20,328 nucleotides of DNA from an uncultured Porphyromonadaceae bacterium (GTDB taxonomy: Bacteria > Bacteroidota > Bacteroidia > Bacteroidales > Muribaculaceae): NCBI GenBank assembly GCA_905193485.1, contig CAJJOX010000015.1, positions 1-20,328 of the forward strand, read 5' to 3'. The notes beneath the pieces are model-generated. The model was not told the DNA's origin. It ran no database searches and worked only from the letters and a program-made list of their open reading frames with translations. Positions 1-9,448 of the stretch are shown piece by piece. Within the stretch, counting starts at the first letter, position 1. Each line of letters begins with the position of its first letter. The position numbers were made by a program, and so were the translations under genes.

Positions 1-1
1 C

Positions 2-943
2 CCCGGCCTGATGTTTCTATACCTCGAATGTGCCGGCATGATGCTGATAAGGCAGGATGGCGCGCCCGGATTTGCAATGTCCATACAGGTAATCGCGGCT
101 CTGCTCAATATCATTCTCGACTGGCTGATGGTATTTCCCATGGGGCTTGGCATAAAAGGTGCCGCAATCGCCACCTCCATTTCCTGCGGAGTCGGTGGTG
201 TCATGGTGCTTGCCTACTTCATTTTCAAGGCACGCGTCCTGCGGTTTTATCCGCTGAAATTGTCTGCTAAGTCGCTCATGCTGTCATTGCGTAACGTTGG
301 ATACATGATCAAACTCGGTTTTGCCACATTCATAGCCGAAATGGCCATGGGTATCATGATGGTGACTGGCAACTATATGTTTATGAGCCTTCTGGACGAA
401 GACGGAGTCGCCGCTTTCAGCATCGGATGTTATCTTTTCCCGATCCTGTTTTCAATCAACAACTCGGTTGCCCAGTCGGCGCAGCCAATCATAAGCTACA
501 ACTTCGGTTCTCACAATTTCGCACGTGTGAGAGCCGTGCTCGACACATCGCTTCTGACAGCGAGCATCTGCGGATCCCTTATCACGATTATGATGTGGCT
601 TGGTGCGCCATGGCTCGTAAGAATATTCCTTTCGCCGGATGTCGAGGCCTATACGATAGCGCTGAAAGGGCTGCCTCTTCTTGGATTATGCGCCATTTTT
701 TTCGCATTAAACATCACCTTTATCGGCTACTACCAAAGTTGCGAAAAAGCGGGACGCTCAATATTATACATGCTGCTGCGCGGTGTCATTTTCATCGTGC
801 CCCTTTTCAATATCATGCCACGCATTATAGGCGTCGACGGGCTGTGGCTTGCGTTGCCCGCGTCCGAATCGCTGACGTTGCTGGTAATCGTCGCCATATA
901 TCTCCTGCAGCGCCGCGCTCGCCGTCAGGCGGCCACACTATGA
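2..943 (+). CDS. MATE family efflux transporter, 5'-truncated by window edge
   Basis: This is the C-terminal part (313 residues) of a multidrug and toxin extrusion (MATE) family inner-membrane exporter, which normally has about 450 residues and 12 helices and is driven by a Na+ or H+ gradient. The reading frame is open from base 2, so the true start lies upstream of the window and the ATG at 11 is internal. Visible features are successive hydrophobic segments, the GIKGAAIATSIS segment and the later SYNFGSHNFARVRAVL segment, both typical of MATE/DinF-like proteins. The chain ends in a basic tail (QRRARRQAATL). Stop TGA is at 941-943, only about a dozen bases before the next promoter, so it is a separate transcription unit from the B12 operon. 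The substrate cannot be told. Confidence 0.88.
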   Translation, partial: PGLMFLYLECAGMMLIRQDGAPGFAMSIQVIAALLNIILDWLMVFPMGLGIKGAAIATSISCGVGGVMVLAYFIFKARVLRFYPLKLSAKSLMLSLRNVGYMIKLGFATFIAEMAMGIMMVTGNYMFMSLLDEDGVAAFSIGCYLFPILFSINNSVAQSAQPIISYNFGSHNFARVRAVLDTSLLTASICGSLITIMMWLGAPWLVRIFLSPDVEAYTIALKGLPLLGLCAIFFALNITFIGYYQSCEKAGRSILYMLLRGVIFIVPLFNIMPRIIGVDGLWLALPASESLTLLVIVAIYLLQRRARRQAATL

Positions 944-955
944 TGCGCTTTCGGC

Positions 956-986
956 TTTGTCATCACCGAAATAATTCCTACCTTTG
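956..986 (+). promoter_or_regulatory. Bacteroidetes sigma-ABfr-type promoter of the B12 operon
   Basis: TTTG at 956-959 is followed by a 19-base spacer and TACCTTTG at 979-986. This matches the Bacteroidetes consensus TTTG-N19-21-TANNTTTG exactly. Transcription would begin about 5-7 bases after 986 and run straight into the cobalamin riboswitch. It lies just downstream of the MATE stop codon. Confidence 0.8.
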
Positions 987-991
987 TTTCC

Positions 992-1215
992 GGAATGGTT
1001 GTTCCCGGAAATGAAGAGTCGTTTCCGTCAGGGAGCAATAATAGGGAACGGAGTGTGATTCTCCGACAGTACCCGCTGCTGTAATTTCCACGCCACGGCT
1101 TCGCCTCTGACGAAGACAAGCCCGGCAAATCACCTCGCACAATGTCACTGGCCGCAGGGGGGGGAGGGCGCGTGCGTGTGGAAGAAGTCAGAAGACCTGC
1201 CATTTTCAAGCCGAA
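992..1215 (+). promoter_or_regulatory. Cobalamin (B12) riboswitch
   Basis: The conserved cobalamin aptamer blocks appear in order. GGGAACGGAGTGTGATTCTCCG (about 1043-1064) corresponds to the GGGAA...GGTGAAAATCC core. CCCGCTGCTGTAA (about 1073-1085) corresponds to CCCGCNACTGT. The B12 box region GTCAGAAGACCTGCC (about 1188-1202) is nearly canonical. A variable arm lies between the last two and contains eight consecutive G. The ends are approximate. The following ~200 bases to the first ATG (1423) should hold the expression platform; a CCCGCGGG palindrome-like stretch lies near 1223-1230, but I cannot fold it reliably. It controls the three downstream genes, presumably repressing them when adenosylcobalamin or another corrinoid is bound. 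Confidence 0.92.
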
Positions 1216-1422
1216 GATCTCACCCGCGGGAACATGGGTTATCGCAAAGTCGTCACCGGACAACATTTAACAATGCCGGTCACATGAAATGATTGCCGAC
1301 GCGAATCAACTGACTGCCCGTCCGCCAAGGTCAACGGTTTTATCGTATACCACGCGAACGGGATTTTATTTGCGCTCATTTTCAAAACCATTTCATATCG
1401 ACTCAACCCTATTAATATCATA

Positions 1423-3198
1423 ATGTATCGAAATCTATTATTATCAATTTGCATCCTGATGATCGCATCGGCATCCGGAATGATGTTTTTGTCATGCAAC
1501 AGCGAAAACGTCATAACTACCGGAGAGGGTCCTGAGATAATCCTTGACAACCCCGACGGAGTATACGATGTGACCGTTGGAGGCGAACTCACCATTGCGC
1601 CCCGATATCTCAACGTCGAAGGTGCCACTTACCTTTGGACTGTCGACGGCATCAAAGCCGGTGACTCTCCGACATTCACACACCGATGGATGGAACAAGG
1701 TGAATTTTATGTCGACATCACAGTGACTACGGCTGCCGGACGCGTCACCGAGCAGTTGAGAGTCGATGTGCTGAAACCGGGAATCCCGTATATTTCTTTT
1801 CCGTTCGCCGGCGATGAGATTACGATTGCCCTCGGCACCGAATATCTCCTCACGCCCGATGTAGCCACTTCCGACACCGAAAATCTGCACATGACGTGGC
1901 AGATCGACAATCAGCCGCCATTTGAAAGCTCCACCCTGCGTTTCCATGCGGAACAGCTCGGGGCTTTCCGCGTCAAATGCACAACCGCCGACAATTCCGG
2001 CTCCGACACACGCGCTTTCACCATTAACGTCGTGGAACATCTTCCTTACGAACTGTCGTTCCCGCAGCTTTCCTATTTCCTGACATCCACCACACGCTAT
2101 ACATTCGCAGGCCGGCCCGTCGGACTGCGTCCCGTGATGAACCGCCTCGACGGCAAAGATTTTTCTTGGACCATTGACGGTAAAGCCACCGACTGCACGG
2201 ATCGCACATTAATCTTCACCCCCGACAAACCGGGGGAATATACGATAACCGTCACGGTCGACGATAAAGCATCGGCATCGGTCACTGTCATCTGTGTCGA
2301 TGACACCGAGAAATCGCGCCGACGCCCGGCCACAGCTTCAAGCTCGCCTTTCAGCGACAAGGTATATGAATGGACTCCCGCACCGGGACAGTTTATCGGC
2401 GACACTCAGACAGGCGGCATGACAGGCAATGAAATAACGCCCGAAGCAGCCAATGAATGGGCGCAAAAACGCCTTAACGGACAAAACTTCGTGTCACTTG
2501 GCGCATTTGGCGGCTACATCATCGTCGGATTCGACCATAGCGTGACCGCCGGATCGGCGGGATATGATTTCGCAATTCTTTCCAACGCGCTGCACAATGA
2601 TACAGGCAACAGCATAGCCAACGAGCCCGGCATTGTCTACGTCAGTCAGGATGTGAACGGAAACGGCCTTCCCGACGACGGATGGTATGAGCTGCGTGGC
2701 TCCGAAACAGGTTCATCCGCCACTTTGACCGACTATGCCATAACCTACATACGCCCTGCCGCGCCAAAAATGAACGTACATTGGAGCGACAACCGCGGCA
2801 ACTCGGGATATGTTGACTACCTGCAATCATTCCACCGACAGGATTATTATTATCCGTCATGGATCGAAGCCGATTCCTATACGCTCTATGGCACATGCCT
2901 CTCTTCCCGCACCACACAGGACCCCGCCACCGGATTCTGGTCCACGGAAGCCTTCGGATGGGGTTATGTCGACAACATCGGCAGCGATGAAATAGCCGGT
3001 GACACATCTTTCAGTGGACCCGGACAACGCACCGGATTCATGATCAGAAATGCCATGCTGCCCGACGGATCGCCGGTAACGCTTGACTATATCGACTTCA
3101 TACGTGTGCAGACCGGAGTCAACAGCAAAGCCGGATGGCTCGGGGAACTCTCGACAGAAGTACTCGGATTTCAAGACTGTCGAATGACCGTTAAATAA
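1423..3198 (+). CDS. Surface lipoprotein with three PKD-like domains, B12 locus accessory protein
   Basis: First gene behind the cobalamin riboswitch, 591 residues. A lipoprotein signal peptide ends in a lipobox with the lipidated cysteine at residue 25 (MFLS|C). Three PKD/Ig-like beta-sandwich repeats follow, roughly residues 36-116, 118-204 and 207-293; each has a W-x-[VI]-D-[GN] segment and a late GE(F/Y)-type turn. After a polar linker (294-312) comes a C-terminal domain (about 313-591) with FVSLGAFGGYIIVGFD, an acidic loop around 410-419 (DVNGNGLPDD) that could bind Ca2+, and YIDFIRVQTG near the end. I recognise this C-terminal module as recurring in Bacteroidetes B12 uptake loci, but I cannot assign it with certainty to a named family such as BtuH. 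Likely role: capture or presentation of corrinoid at the cell surface. The binding role is inferred from context only. Confidence 0.85.
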   Translation: MYRNLLLSICILMIASASGMMFLSCNSENVITTGEGPEIILDNPDGVYDVTVGGELTIAPRYLNVEGATYLWTVDGIKAGDSPTFTHRWMEQGEFYVDITVTTAAGRVTEQLRVDVLKPGIPYISFPFAGDEITIALGTEYLLTPDVATSDTENLHMTWQIDNQPPFESSTLRFHAEQLGAFRVKCTTADNSGSDTRAFTINVVEHLPYELSFPQLSYFLTSTTRYTFAGRPVGLRPVMNRLDGKDFSWTIDGKATDCTDRTLIFTPDKPGEYTITVTVDDKASASVTVICVDDTEKSRRRPATASSSPFSDKVYEWTPAPGQFIGDTQTGGMTGNEITPEAANEWAQKRLNGQNFVSLGAFGGYIIVGFDHSVTAGSAGYDFAILSNALHNDTGNSIANEPGIVYVSQDVNGNGLPDDGWYELRGSETGSSATLTDYAITYIRPAAPKMNVHWSDNRGNSGYVDYLQSFHRQDYYYPSWIEADSYTLYGTCLSSRTTQDPATGFWSTEAFGWGYVDNIGSDEIAGDTSFSGPGQRTGFMIRNAMLPDGSPVTLDYIDFIRVQTGVNSKAGWLGELSTEVLGFQDCRMTVK

Positions 3199-3272
3199 GC
3201 CTCACCGAAACGCCATAAACATTCAGCGAATATTAAGCCATGACACATCCCGACCGATGCTGCACATATGCG

Positions 3273-4340
3273 ATGCTGCAAAAAATCGCCATTGCCGTCA
3301 TTATGACCCTTACATTTGCATCTGTCACCGGCTGCATGGAATGGGACTACGGCGAGCCCGAGGACTTCAATGCGTCCGATTCCGGACTTTTCATTATCAA
3401 CGAAGGCAACTTTCAATATGGCAACGCCTCGCTTTCCTATTACGATCCCTCGACCGGCAGTGTCGAAAACGAAGTGTTTTTCCGTGCAAACGGAACAAAA
3501 CTCGGCGACACGGCTCAGTCAATGTCCATTTTCGGCAACAAAGGGTGGATTGTGGTCAACAACAGCAGCACCGTTTTTGCCATCGACCTCGACTCTTTCA
3601 GAATTCTCGGACAAATCACCAATCTGACATCACCGCGCTACATCTGCTTCATCAGCGACGAAAAAGCCTACGTGTCGCAGATATGGGACAACCGCATTGC
3701 AATCGTCAATCCGACAACTTTCCGGATCACAGGCTACATCATTGTGCCCGACATGACAATGGAAAGCGGATCGACTGAACAGATGGTGCGATACGGCAAG
3801 TATGTCTACTGCACATGCTGGAGTTACCAGAATAGCATCATCAAGATCGACACCGAAACAGACCGTGTCGTCGACCGGCTCACCGTCGGCATCCAGCCCG
3901 CATCACTTGTCATCGACCGCAACAACAAGCTCTGGACCATCACCGACGGCGGCTATGAAGGCTCACCTTTCGGTTACGAAGCCCCTGCCCTATATCGCAT
4001 CGATGCCGAAACATTCACCATCGAACACCGGTTCCGCTTTCGGCGCGGCGACACACCCTCTGATCTTCAGCTCAACGGTAGCCGTGACCGGCTATACTGG
4101 ATCAACGACGACATATGGGATATGGATGTCAGCTCGGAACGTCTGCCGGTGCGTCCGCTCCTCAAAAGCCGTGGCACAAGATATTATGGTCTGTCCGTCA
4201 ATCCGGTAAATGGAGAGATTTATGTGGCCGACGCCATCGACTATCAGCAGCAGGGCGTCATCTGCCGATACGGCACTGACGGAAACCTGATTGACGAGTT
4301 TTATGTCGGAGTTTCCCCAAGCGCTTTCTGTTGGAAATAA
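3273..4340 (+). CDS. btuG: BtuG-like surface beta-propeller lipoprotein (cobalamin capture)
   Basis: A predicted lipoprotein of 355 residues when started at the ATG at 3273. That start gives a classical signal peptide with lipobox SVTG|C at residue 21. The in-frame ATG at 3240 would add 11 polar residues and is less likely. After the cysteine comes an acidic stretch (MEWDYGEPEDF), as expected for a Bacteroidetes surface-export signal. The rest is a run of YncE/DUF5074-type propeller blades with repeated YVxxxWDNRIAIVNPTTF, IIKIDTETDRVV and LYRIDAETF segments. In Bacteroides, BtuG proteins are such propellers that bind B12 very tightly and sit on the BtuB barrel. The placement here, directly before the receptor and behind a B12 riboswitch, supports that role. 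It is 30 bases from the next gene, so it should be co-transcribed. Confidence 0.85.
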   Translation: MLQKIAIAVIMTLTFASVTGCMEWDYGEPEDFNASDSGLFIINEGNFQYGNASLSYYDPSTGSVENEVFFRANGTKLGDTAQSMSIFGNKGWIVVNNSSTVFAIDLDSFRILGQITNLTSPRYICFISDEKAYVSQIWDNRIAIVNPTTFRITGYIIVPDMTMESGSTEQMVRYGKYVYCTCWSYQNSIIKIDTETDRVVDRLTVGIQPASLVIDRNNKLWTITDGGYEGSPFGYEAPALYRIDAETFTIEHRFRFRRGDTPSDLQLNGSRDRLYWINDDIWDMDVSSERLPVRPLLKSRGTRYYGLSVNPVNGEIYVADAIDYQQQGVICRYGTDGNLIDEFYVGVSPSAFCWK

Positions 4341-4370
4341 CGGTTTACCCACCTCTCACCCCTGACGATC

Positions 4371-6419
4371 ATGAAACGATCCGTAACCATTCATATATTG
4401 CTGATTGCCTTGACCATAGCGTTTGATGCCCGGGCACAGACCTCGTCACGTGCGCGTGCGCTTGATGAAGTAGTGACATGGGGCAGAAGACCGATGAAAG
4501 ATATCGGCGTTCAGAAAACCACTTTTGATTCTCTGGCGCTTAAAGAGAACATAGCGTTGTCGATGGCCGATGTCCTCACATTCAACTCATCGGTTTTTGT
4601 CAAGAGTTATGGTCGCGCCACACTCTCGACCGTAGCTTTCCGCGGGACATCCCCGGGACACACACAGGTGACCTGGAATGGCATGCGCATCAACAACCCC
4701 ATGCTGGGGACGACGGATTTCTCCACCATACCGTCATTCTTCGTCGACCGTGCGGCGATGCTACACGGCACATCCTCGGTCGGTGAAACAGGCGGTGGAC
4801 TCGGTGGTCTTGTACGGCTTTCAACCGCTCCCGACGTACCCGAAGGATTCGGCATGCAATATGTGCAGGGAATCGGTTCATTCAAGACATTCGACGAATT
4901 CCTGCGCATCACATACGGTAATGACCGGTGGATATCGTCTACTCGCATTGTCTACTCGTCATCGCCCAACGACTTCAAATATGTCAACCACGACAAACGC
5001 ATCAACATCTACGACGAGGAGGGTAAGATCATCGGTTCATACAACCCTACCGAACGCAACCGCAGCGGTTCCTACAAAGACTTCCACGCGCTTCAGGAGC
5101 TTTACTGCAAAATAGGCTCGGGCGATCGACTGTCGCTCAACGCCTGGTATATACACTCCGACCGCGAACTGCCGATGCTCACATCCGACTACGGTGATGA
5201 GCGCGAATTCGAAAACCGCCAGCGCGAGCAGACATTCCGCGGAGTGCTTGCCTGGGATCACAATCGGTCAGGCTGGAAATCCACACTGCGCGGAGGATTC
5301 ATACACACATGGATGGCCTACGACTACCGGCGTGAAATAACCTCCGGAAACTGGTCGACAATGACACGCTCTCGCTCGCTGGTCAATACCGTCTACGGCC
5401 AGGCCGAAGGAGAATATTCACCGGCTCGCAACATCTATCTCACCGCCAATTTCGCACTCCACCAGCATTTCGTTCGCAGCGAAGACAAAAACATCATCTA
5501 TCAGAACGACAACAGCGCGATTGTGGGCTACGACAACAGCCGCGTCGAACTGTCCGGAGCCATATCTGCCAAATGGCAGCCTGTCGAACGGATAGGCATT
5601 TCGGCTGTGCTGCGCGAAGAGATGTTCGGCGACCGCTGGGCTCCCCTCATCCCTGCACTTTTCGTTGACGGACTCCTCTCGCGGAAAGGCAACGTCATGG
5701 CCAAAGCCTCAATATCGCGCAACCACAAATTCCCGTCGCTCAACGATCTTTATTTCCTCCCCGGCGGCAATCCCGGACTGAAAAATGAAAGCGGATGGAC
5801 CTACGACGTCGGAATAAGCTTCGACACCAGACATACGAATCCATTCCCCTTTTCAATCGGCGGCAGCGTTAACTGGTTTGACTCGCACATCGACGATTGG
5901 ATCATATGGCTTCCGACCACCAAAGGATTCTTTTCGCCGCGCAACGTCAAAAAGGTTCACGCCTACGGCATCGAAACCAGACTCAACATGGCTTTCGAAC
6001 CCTTGAAAGGATGGATTTTCGACATAAACGGATCCTATTCATGGACTCCATCCATAAACTGCGGCGAAAAGATGTCGCCGGCCGACCAGTCGATCGGAAA
6101 ACAGCTTCCCTATGTTCCGCGCCATTCCTCATCGCTGACAGGACGGCTCTCATGGAAATCATGGAGCTTCCTATATAAATGGGCTTATTATTCCGAACGC
6201 TTCACCATGTCGAGCAATGAATATACGCTCACCGGCCACCTCCCCGCATATTTCATGAGCAACATATCGCTCGAAAAGGCGCTGCGGTTCAAACCCGTCG
6301 ACCTTCATCTGAAATTTGCAGTCAACAACCTCTTCAACGAAGACTACCTCTCCGTGCTTTCCCGTCCCATGCCCGGCATAAACTTTGAATTTTTCATCTC
6401 TGTGACACCGCGCTTCTGA
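4371..6419 (+). CDS. btuB: BtuB-like TonB-dependent cobalamin receptor
   Basis: Outer-membrane TonB-dependent receptor of 682 residues. A signal peptide (about residues 1-23, ending RAQ) is followed by a candidate TonB box, LDEVVT, at 31-36. A plug domain (about 44-155) carries TVAFRGTSPGHTQVTWNGMRINNPMLG, given here in outline: the RG-T and WNG elements are typical of plugs. A 22-strand-type barrel follows and ends in the aromatic residue needed for barrel assembly (VTPRF). There is no N-terminal carboxypeptidase-like domain, so it is closer in size and layout to BtuB than to SusC. It is the last gene of the riboswitch-controlled operon, and its partner propeller lipoprotein lies immediately upstream. 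Substrate is inferred from that context. The inner-membrane importer (BtuCDF) is not in the window. Confidence 0.87.
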   Translation: MKRSVTIHILLIALTIAFDARAQTSSRARALDEVVTWGRRPMKDIGVQKTTFDSLALKENIALSMADVLTFNSSVFVKSYGRATLSTVAFRGTSPGHTQVTWNGMRINNPMLGTTDFSTIPSFFVDRAAMLHGTSSVGETGGGLGGLVRLSTAPDVPEGFGMQYVQGIGSFKTFDEFLRITYGNDRWISSTRIVYSSSPNDFKYVNHDKRINIYDEEGKIIGSYNPTERNRSGSYKDFHALQELYCKIGSGDRLSLNAWYIHSDRELPMLTSDYGDEREFENRQREQTFRGVLAWDHNRSGWKSTLRGGFIHTWMAYDYRREITSGNWSTMTRSRSLVNTVYGQAEGEYSPARNIYLTANFALHQHFVRSEDKNIIYQNDNSAIVGYDNSRVELSGAISAKWQPVERIGISAVLREEMFGDRWAPLIPALFVDGLLSRKGNVMAKASISRNHKFPSLNDLYFLPGGNPGLKNESGWTYDVGISFDTRHTNPFPFSIGGSVNWFDSHIDDWIIWLPTTKGFFSPRNVKKVHAYGIETRLNMAFEPLKGWIFDINGSYSWTPSINCGEKMSPADQSIGKQLPYVPRHSSSLTGRLSWKSWSFLYKWAYYSERFTMSSNEYTLTGHLPAYFMSNISLEKALRFKPVDLHLKFAVNNLFNEDYLSVLSRPMPGINFEFFISVTPRF

Positions 6420-6499
6420 CCGGCGGCATTCGGCGCGGAATCTACGTTGCAAATAAATCAAAAGAAGCCCTAAAGGAGTCTAAGACCCTGTCGGCGACG

Positions 6500-6530
6500 T
6501 TGCACATAGAACGGAAATGTTGTACCTTTG
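6500..6530 (+). promoter_or_regulatory. Promoter of uvrA, abutting the start codon
   Basis: TACCTTTG at 6523-6530 is a perfect -7 box, and TTGC at 6500-6503 is a partial -33 box at a 19-base spacing. The ATG of uvrA is at 6537, so transcription would begin at, or within a base or two of, the start codon. No Shine-Dalgarno sequence can fit. Confidence 0.65.
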
Positions 6531-6536
6531 CAGGTC

Positions 6537-9377
6537 ATGACAAAAAAAGGAAAACCAACCGACGACAACATCATAATCAAAGGAGCCCGCGTCAATAATC
6601 TCAAGAATGTCGACGTGGAAATACCCCGCAACCGGCTGACGGTTATAACCGGGCTTTCAGGCTCGGGAAAATCGTCGCTTGCCTTCGATACGCTATACGC
6701 CGAAGGACAGCGCCGCTACGTGGAGAGCCTGAGCGCCTACGCCCGCCAGTTTCTCGGGCGCATGGCCAAACCTGAATGCGACAAGATCCAGGGCATTCCT
6801 CCGGCTATCGCCATCGAACAGAAAGTCAACACACGCAACCCGCGAAGCACCGTCGGCACATCAACTGAAATCTACGACTACCTGCGTCTGCTCTTCGGAC
6901 GCATCGGCACGACCTATTCACCGGTGAGCGGTGCCGAAGTCAAAAAGCACACAATAGAGGATGTGCTGAAAGTTGCCACATCTTATCCTGAAGGCACACG
7001 CATTGCCGTCACTACCCCGGTAAAGCCTTCGGAAGGGCGCAAAATGTCGACACAGCTCGAAATATTCCTCAAAGGAGGATACACGCGGCTCGTGCGCGAC
7101 GGAAAAGATTTTGTCAACATAGCAGAACTCGTGCAGATCCCCGACCTCGACACGAGAAGCTGTGATTACGAACTGCTGATCGACCGCCTGACTGTAGCCC
7201 ACGATGGCGATGACCTCAGCCGTCTTGCCGACTCGGTGGAAACAGCCTTCTTCGAAGGAAAACACCGGGCCACGCTCCTTGTGTGGGGTGATGACGGAAA
7301 TGTCACACGCCACGACTTTTCAGACCTTTTTGAAGCCGACGGCATAGTCTTTACCGAGCCGTCGGAAATGATGTTCAACTTCAACAATCCCTACGGGGCT
7401 TGTCCACGTTGCGAAGGTTTCGGACGCACCGTAGGCATAGACGAGCGCCTCGTTGTGCCCGATCCGTCGCTCTCGGTCTACGACGACGCCGTTGTGTGTT
7501 GGCGCGGCGAAAAGATGAGCGAATGGAAACGCGCATGCATACACGCCGCGGCATCGGCGTCATTTCCGATCCACAAACCTTACAATGAGCTTTCTGACAG
7601 TCAGAAAGACTTTCTATGGCACGGCAACGGAGCATTCACGGGCATTGACGGATTTTTCAGGATGGTGGAGGAAAACCTTTACAAGATCCAATATCGTGTG
7701 ATGCTCGCACGATACCGCGGCAAGACCGTATGTCCCGAATGCTACGGCTCACGCCTGCGGCGCGACGCTTCTTTTGTGAAAGTCGGTGGACGTTCGATCA
7801 CCGAACTGGTGACGATGCCGGTGACCGACCTCCGCTCCTTTTTCCGCGACCTGCCTCTCACCGACCGGCAGCGCGCCATAGCGTCACGAATTCTCGTGGA
7901 GATCACCAACCGACTCGACTTCCTTACCGACGTCGGTTTGGGTTACCTTACTCTCGACAGACTTTCGGCCACACTCTCCGGCGGCGAGAGCCAACGCATC
8001 AATCTCGCCACCTCGCTGGGAAGCAGCCTGATAGGATCGCTCTACATCCTTGATGAGCCGAGCATAGGCCTGCATACCCGCGACACTGAGCGCCTCATCT
8101 CAGTGCTTCGCAAACTTCAGGGAATCGGCAACACCGTTGTGGTCGTAGAGCATGATGAAGAGATCATGCGGGCTGCCGACTACATCATCGACGTTGGCCC
8201 GGATGCCGGCACCGGAGGCGGAAAGATCGTCTATCAGGGCCCGGCCGAACGGCTCAGCGAAGCCTCGGCTGAGAGCTACACCGCACGTTACATCAACGGT
8301 GAGATGCAGATCGACATCCCCCGTCACCGCCGCCGCTGGAAAGATTATATCGAAGTGATCGGAGCTCGCGAACACAACCTCAAGAACATCGACGTGCGTT
8401 TTCCGCTCGAAGCCCTGACCGTGGTGACAGGAGTAAGCGGCTCCGGCAAATCGACTCTTGTGCGCGACATCCTTTACCGCGCTCTCATGCGTCAGCTCGA
8501 CAACCCTGTCGACGCGCCGGGACTGCACACCGCCTTGCGTGGCGACATCCACCGAATCTCGGCGGTGGAATTCGTCGACCAGAACCCCATAGGACGCTCC
8601 ACCCGAAGCAATCCGGCCACCTACCTCAAGGCCTACGATGAGATCCGCCGCCTGTTCGCCGACCAACAGGGCGCCCGACAGATGGGCTTTGGTCCGGGCT
8701 ACTTCTCATTCAACACCGAAGGCGGCCGATGCGAGGAATGCAAAGGCGAAGGGTCGATCACCATCGAAATGCAGTTCATGGCCGACATCACCATACCATG
8801 TGAGGAATGCCACGGACAACGCTTCAAGCGCGATGTCCTCGACATCCGCTACCGCGGCAAAAACATCAACGATGTCCTTGACATGACCATCGACGACGCC
8901 ATCGACTTTTTCAGCGAAGCAAATGGCTCGATCGAAAAGAAAATAGTGCGCCGACTGCTGCCTCTTCAGCAGGTCGGACTGGGTTACGTAAAACTCGGCC
9001 AAAGTTCATCCACCCTCTCAGGCGGCGAAAACCAGCGTGTGAAATTGGCTTACTATCTGGCCATGGACAAGCCGCAGCCCACGATGTTCATTTTCGACGA
9101 ACCAACAACGGGGTTGCACTTCCACGACATCCGCACGCTGATGAAATCGTTTGACCGGCTGATTTCAATGGGACACACAGTGGTCATCATCGAACATAAT
9201 CTCGATGTGGTGAAATGCGCCGATCATGTGATTGACATAGGCCCCGAAGGCGGCGATGCCGGCGGCAGCCTCGTGATAGCGGGCACACCTGAGCAAGTGG
9301 CCGCATGCGAAGCGTCATATACCGGCCGCTTCCTCCGTGAAAAACTTGAACCCGGCAAGCAGCCATCAAACACATAA
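6537..9377 (+). CDS. uvrA: Excinuclease ABC subunit A (UvrA)
   Basis: DNA damage-recognition ATPase of nucleotide excision repair; it loads UvrB at lesions. Length is 946 residues from the ATG at 6537. A TTG at 6528 extends the frame by three codons but lies inside the promoter -7 box. Both ABC modules are complete: Walker [10 protein letters not shown] at 39-47, signature LSGGE at 480-484 with Walker B LDEP at 505-508, then GVSGSGKST from 632, LSGGE at 827-831 and Walker B D854-E855. The C-terminal zinc finger is intact (C732, C735, C755, C758). In the first zinc module only C289 and C292 are visible; the usual preceding CxxC pair is absent. This seems to be a trait of some Bacteroidetes UvrA paralogs. 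It is monocistronic and followed by the converging accessory block. Confidence 0.97.
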   Translation: MTKKGKPTDDNIIIKGARVNNLKNVDVEIPRNRLTVITGLSGSGKSSLAFDTLYAEGQRRYVESLSAYARQFLGRMAKPECDKIQGIPPAIAIEQKVNTRNPRSTVGTSTEIYDYLRLLFGRIGTTYSPVSGAEVKKHTIEDVLKVATSYPEGTRIAVTTPVKPSEGRKMSTQLEIFLKGGYTRLVRDGKDFVNIAELVQIPDLDTRSCDYELLIDRLTVAHDGDDLSRLADSVETAFFEGKHRATLLVWGDDGNVTRHDFSDLFEADGIVFTEPSEMMFNFNNPYGACPRCEGFGRTVGIDERLVVPDPSLSVYDDAVVCWRGEKMSEWKRACIHAAASASFPIHKPYNELSDSQKDFLWHGNGAFTGIDGFFRMVEENLYKIQYRVMLARYRGKTVCPECYGSRLRRDASFVKVGGRSITELVTMPVTDLRSFFRDLPLTDRQRAIASRILVEITNRLDFLTDVGLGYLTLDRLSATLSGGESQRINLATSLGSSLIGSLYILDEPSIGLHTRDTERLISVLRKLQGIGNTVVVVEHDEEIMRAADYIIDVGPDAGTGGGKIVYQGPAERLSEASAESYTARYINGEMQIDIPRHRRRWKDYIEVIGAREHNLKNIDVRFPLEALTVVTGVSGSGKSTLVRDILYRALMRQLDNPVDAPGLHTALRGDIHRISAVEFVDQNPIGRSTRSNPATYLKAYDEIRRLFADQQGARQMGFGPGYFSFNTEGGRCEECKGEGSITIEMQFMADITIPCEECHGQRFKRDVLDIRYRGKNINDVLDMTIDDAIDFFSEANGSIEKKIVRRLLPLQQVGLGYVKLGQSSSTLSGGENQRVKLAYYLAMDKPQPTMFIFDEPTTGLHFHDIRTLMKSFDRLISMGHTVVIIEHNLDVVKCADHVIDIGPEGGDAGGSLVIAGTPEQVAACEASYTGRFLREKLEPGKQPSNT

Positions 9378-9448
9378 TCCCCTCCAAACCACCGACAAAG
9401 CAATCCAAATCGCCAATCCACATCAATTTAGCCTATCTCTTTCCCCAA

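Noticed and set aside
427..1014. Long plus-strand frame overlapping the MATE gene
   Set aside because: Out-of-frame shadow of the exporter; the residue composition is histidine and arginine-rich and not protein-like.
925..1266. Open frame of 113 codons on the minus strand
   Set aside because: It is the antisense of the riboswitch and its leader, with low-complexity proline and arginine content and no homology that I recognise.
3240..3272. Upstream ATG for the BtuG-like gene
   Set aside because: It would put a polar, cysteine-containing stretch before the signal peptide. The ATG at 3273 gives a clean lipoprotein signal.
6528..6536. TTG start for uvrA
   Set aside because: It lies inside the -7 promoter box, while the ATG at 6537 fits the family and the promoter position.
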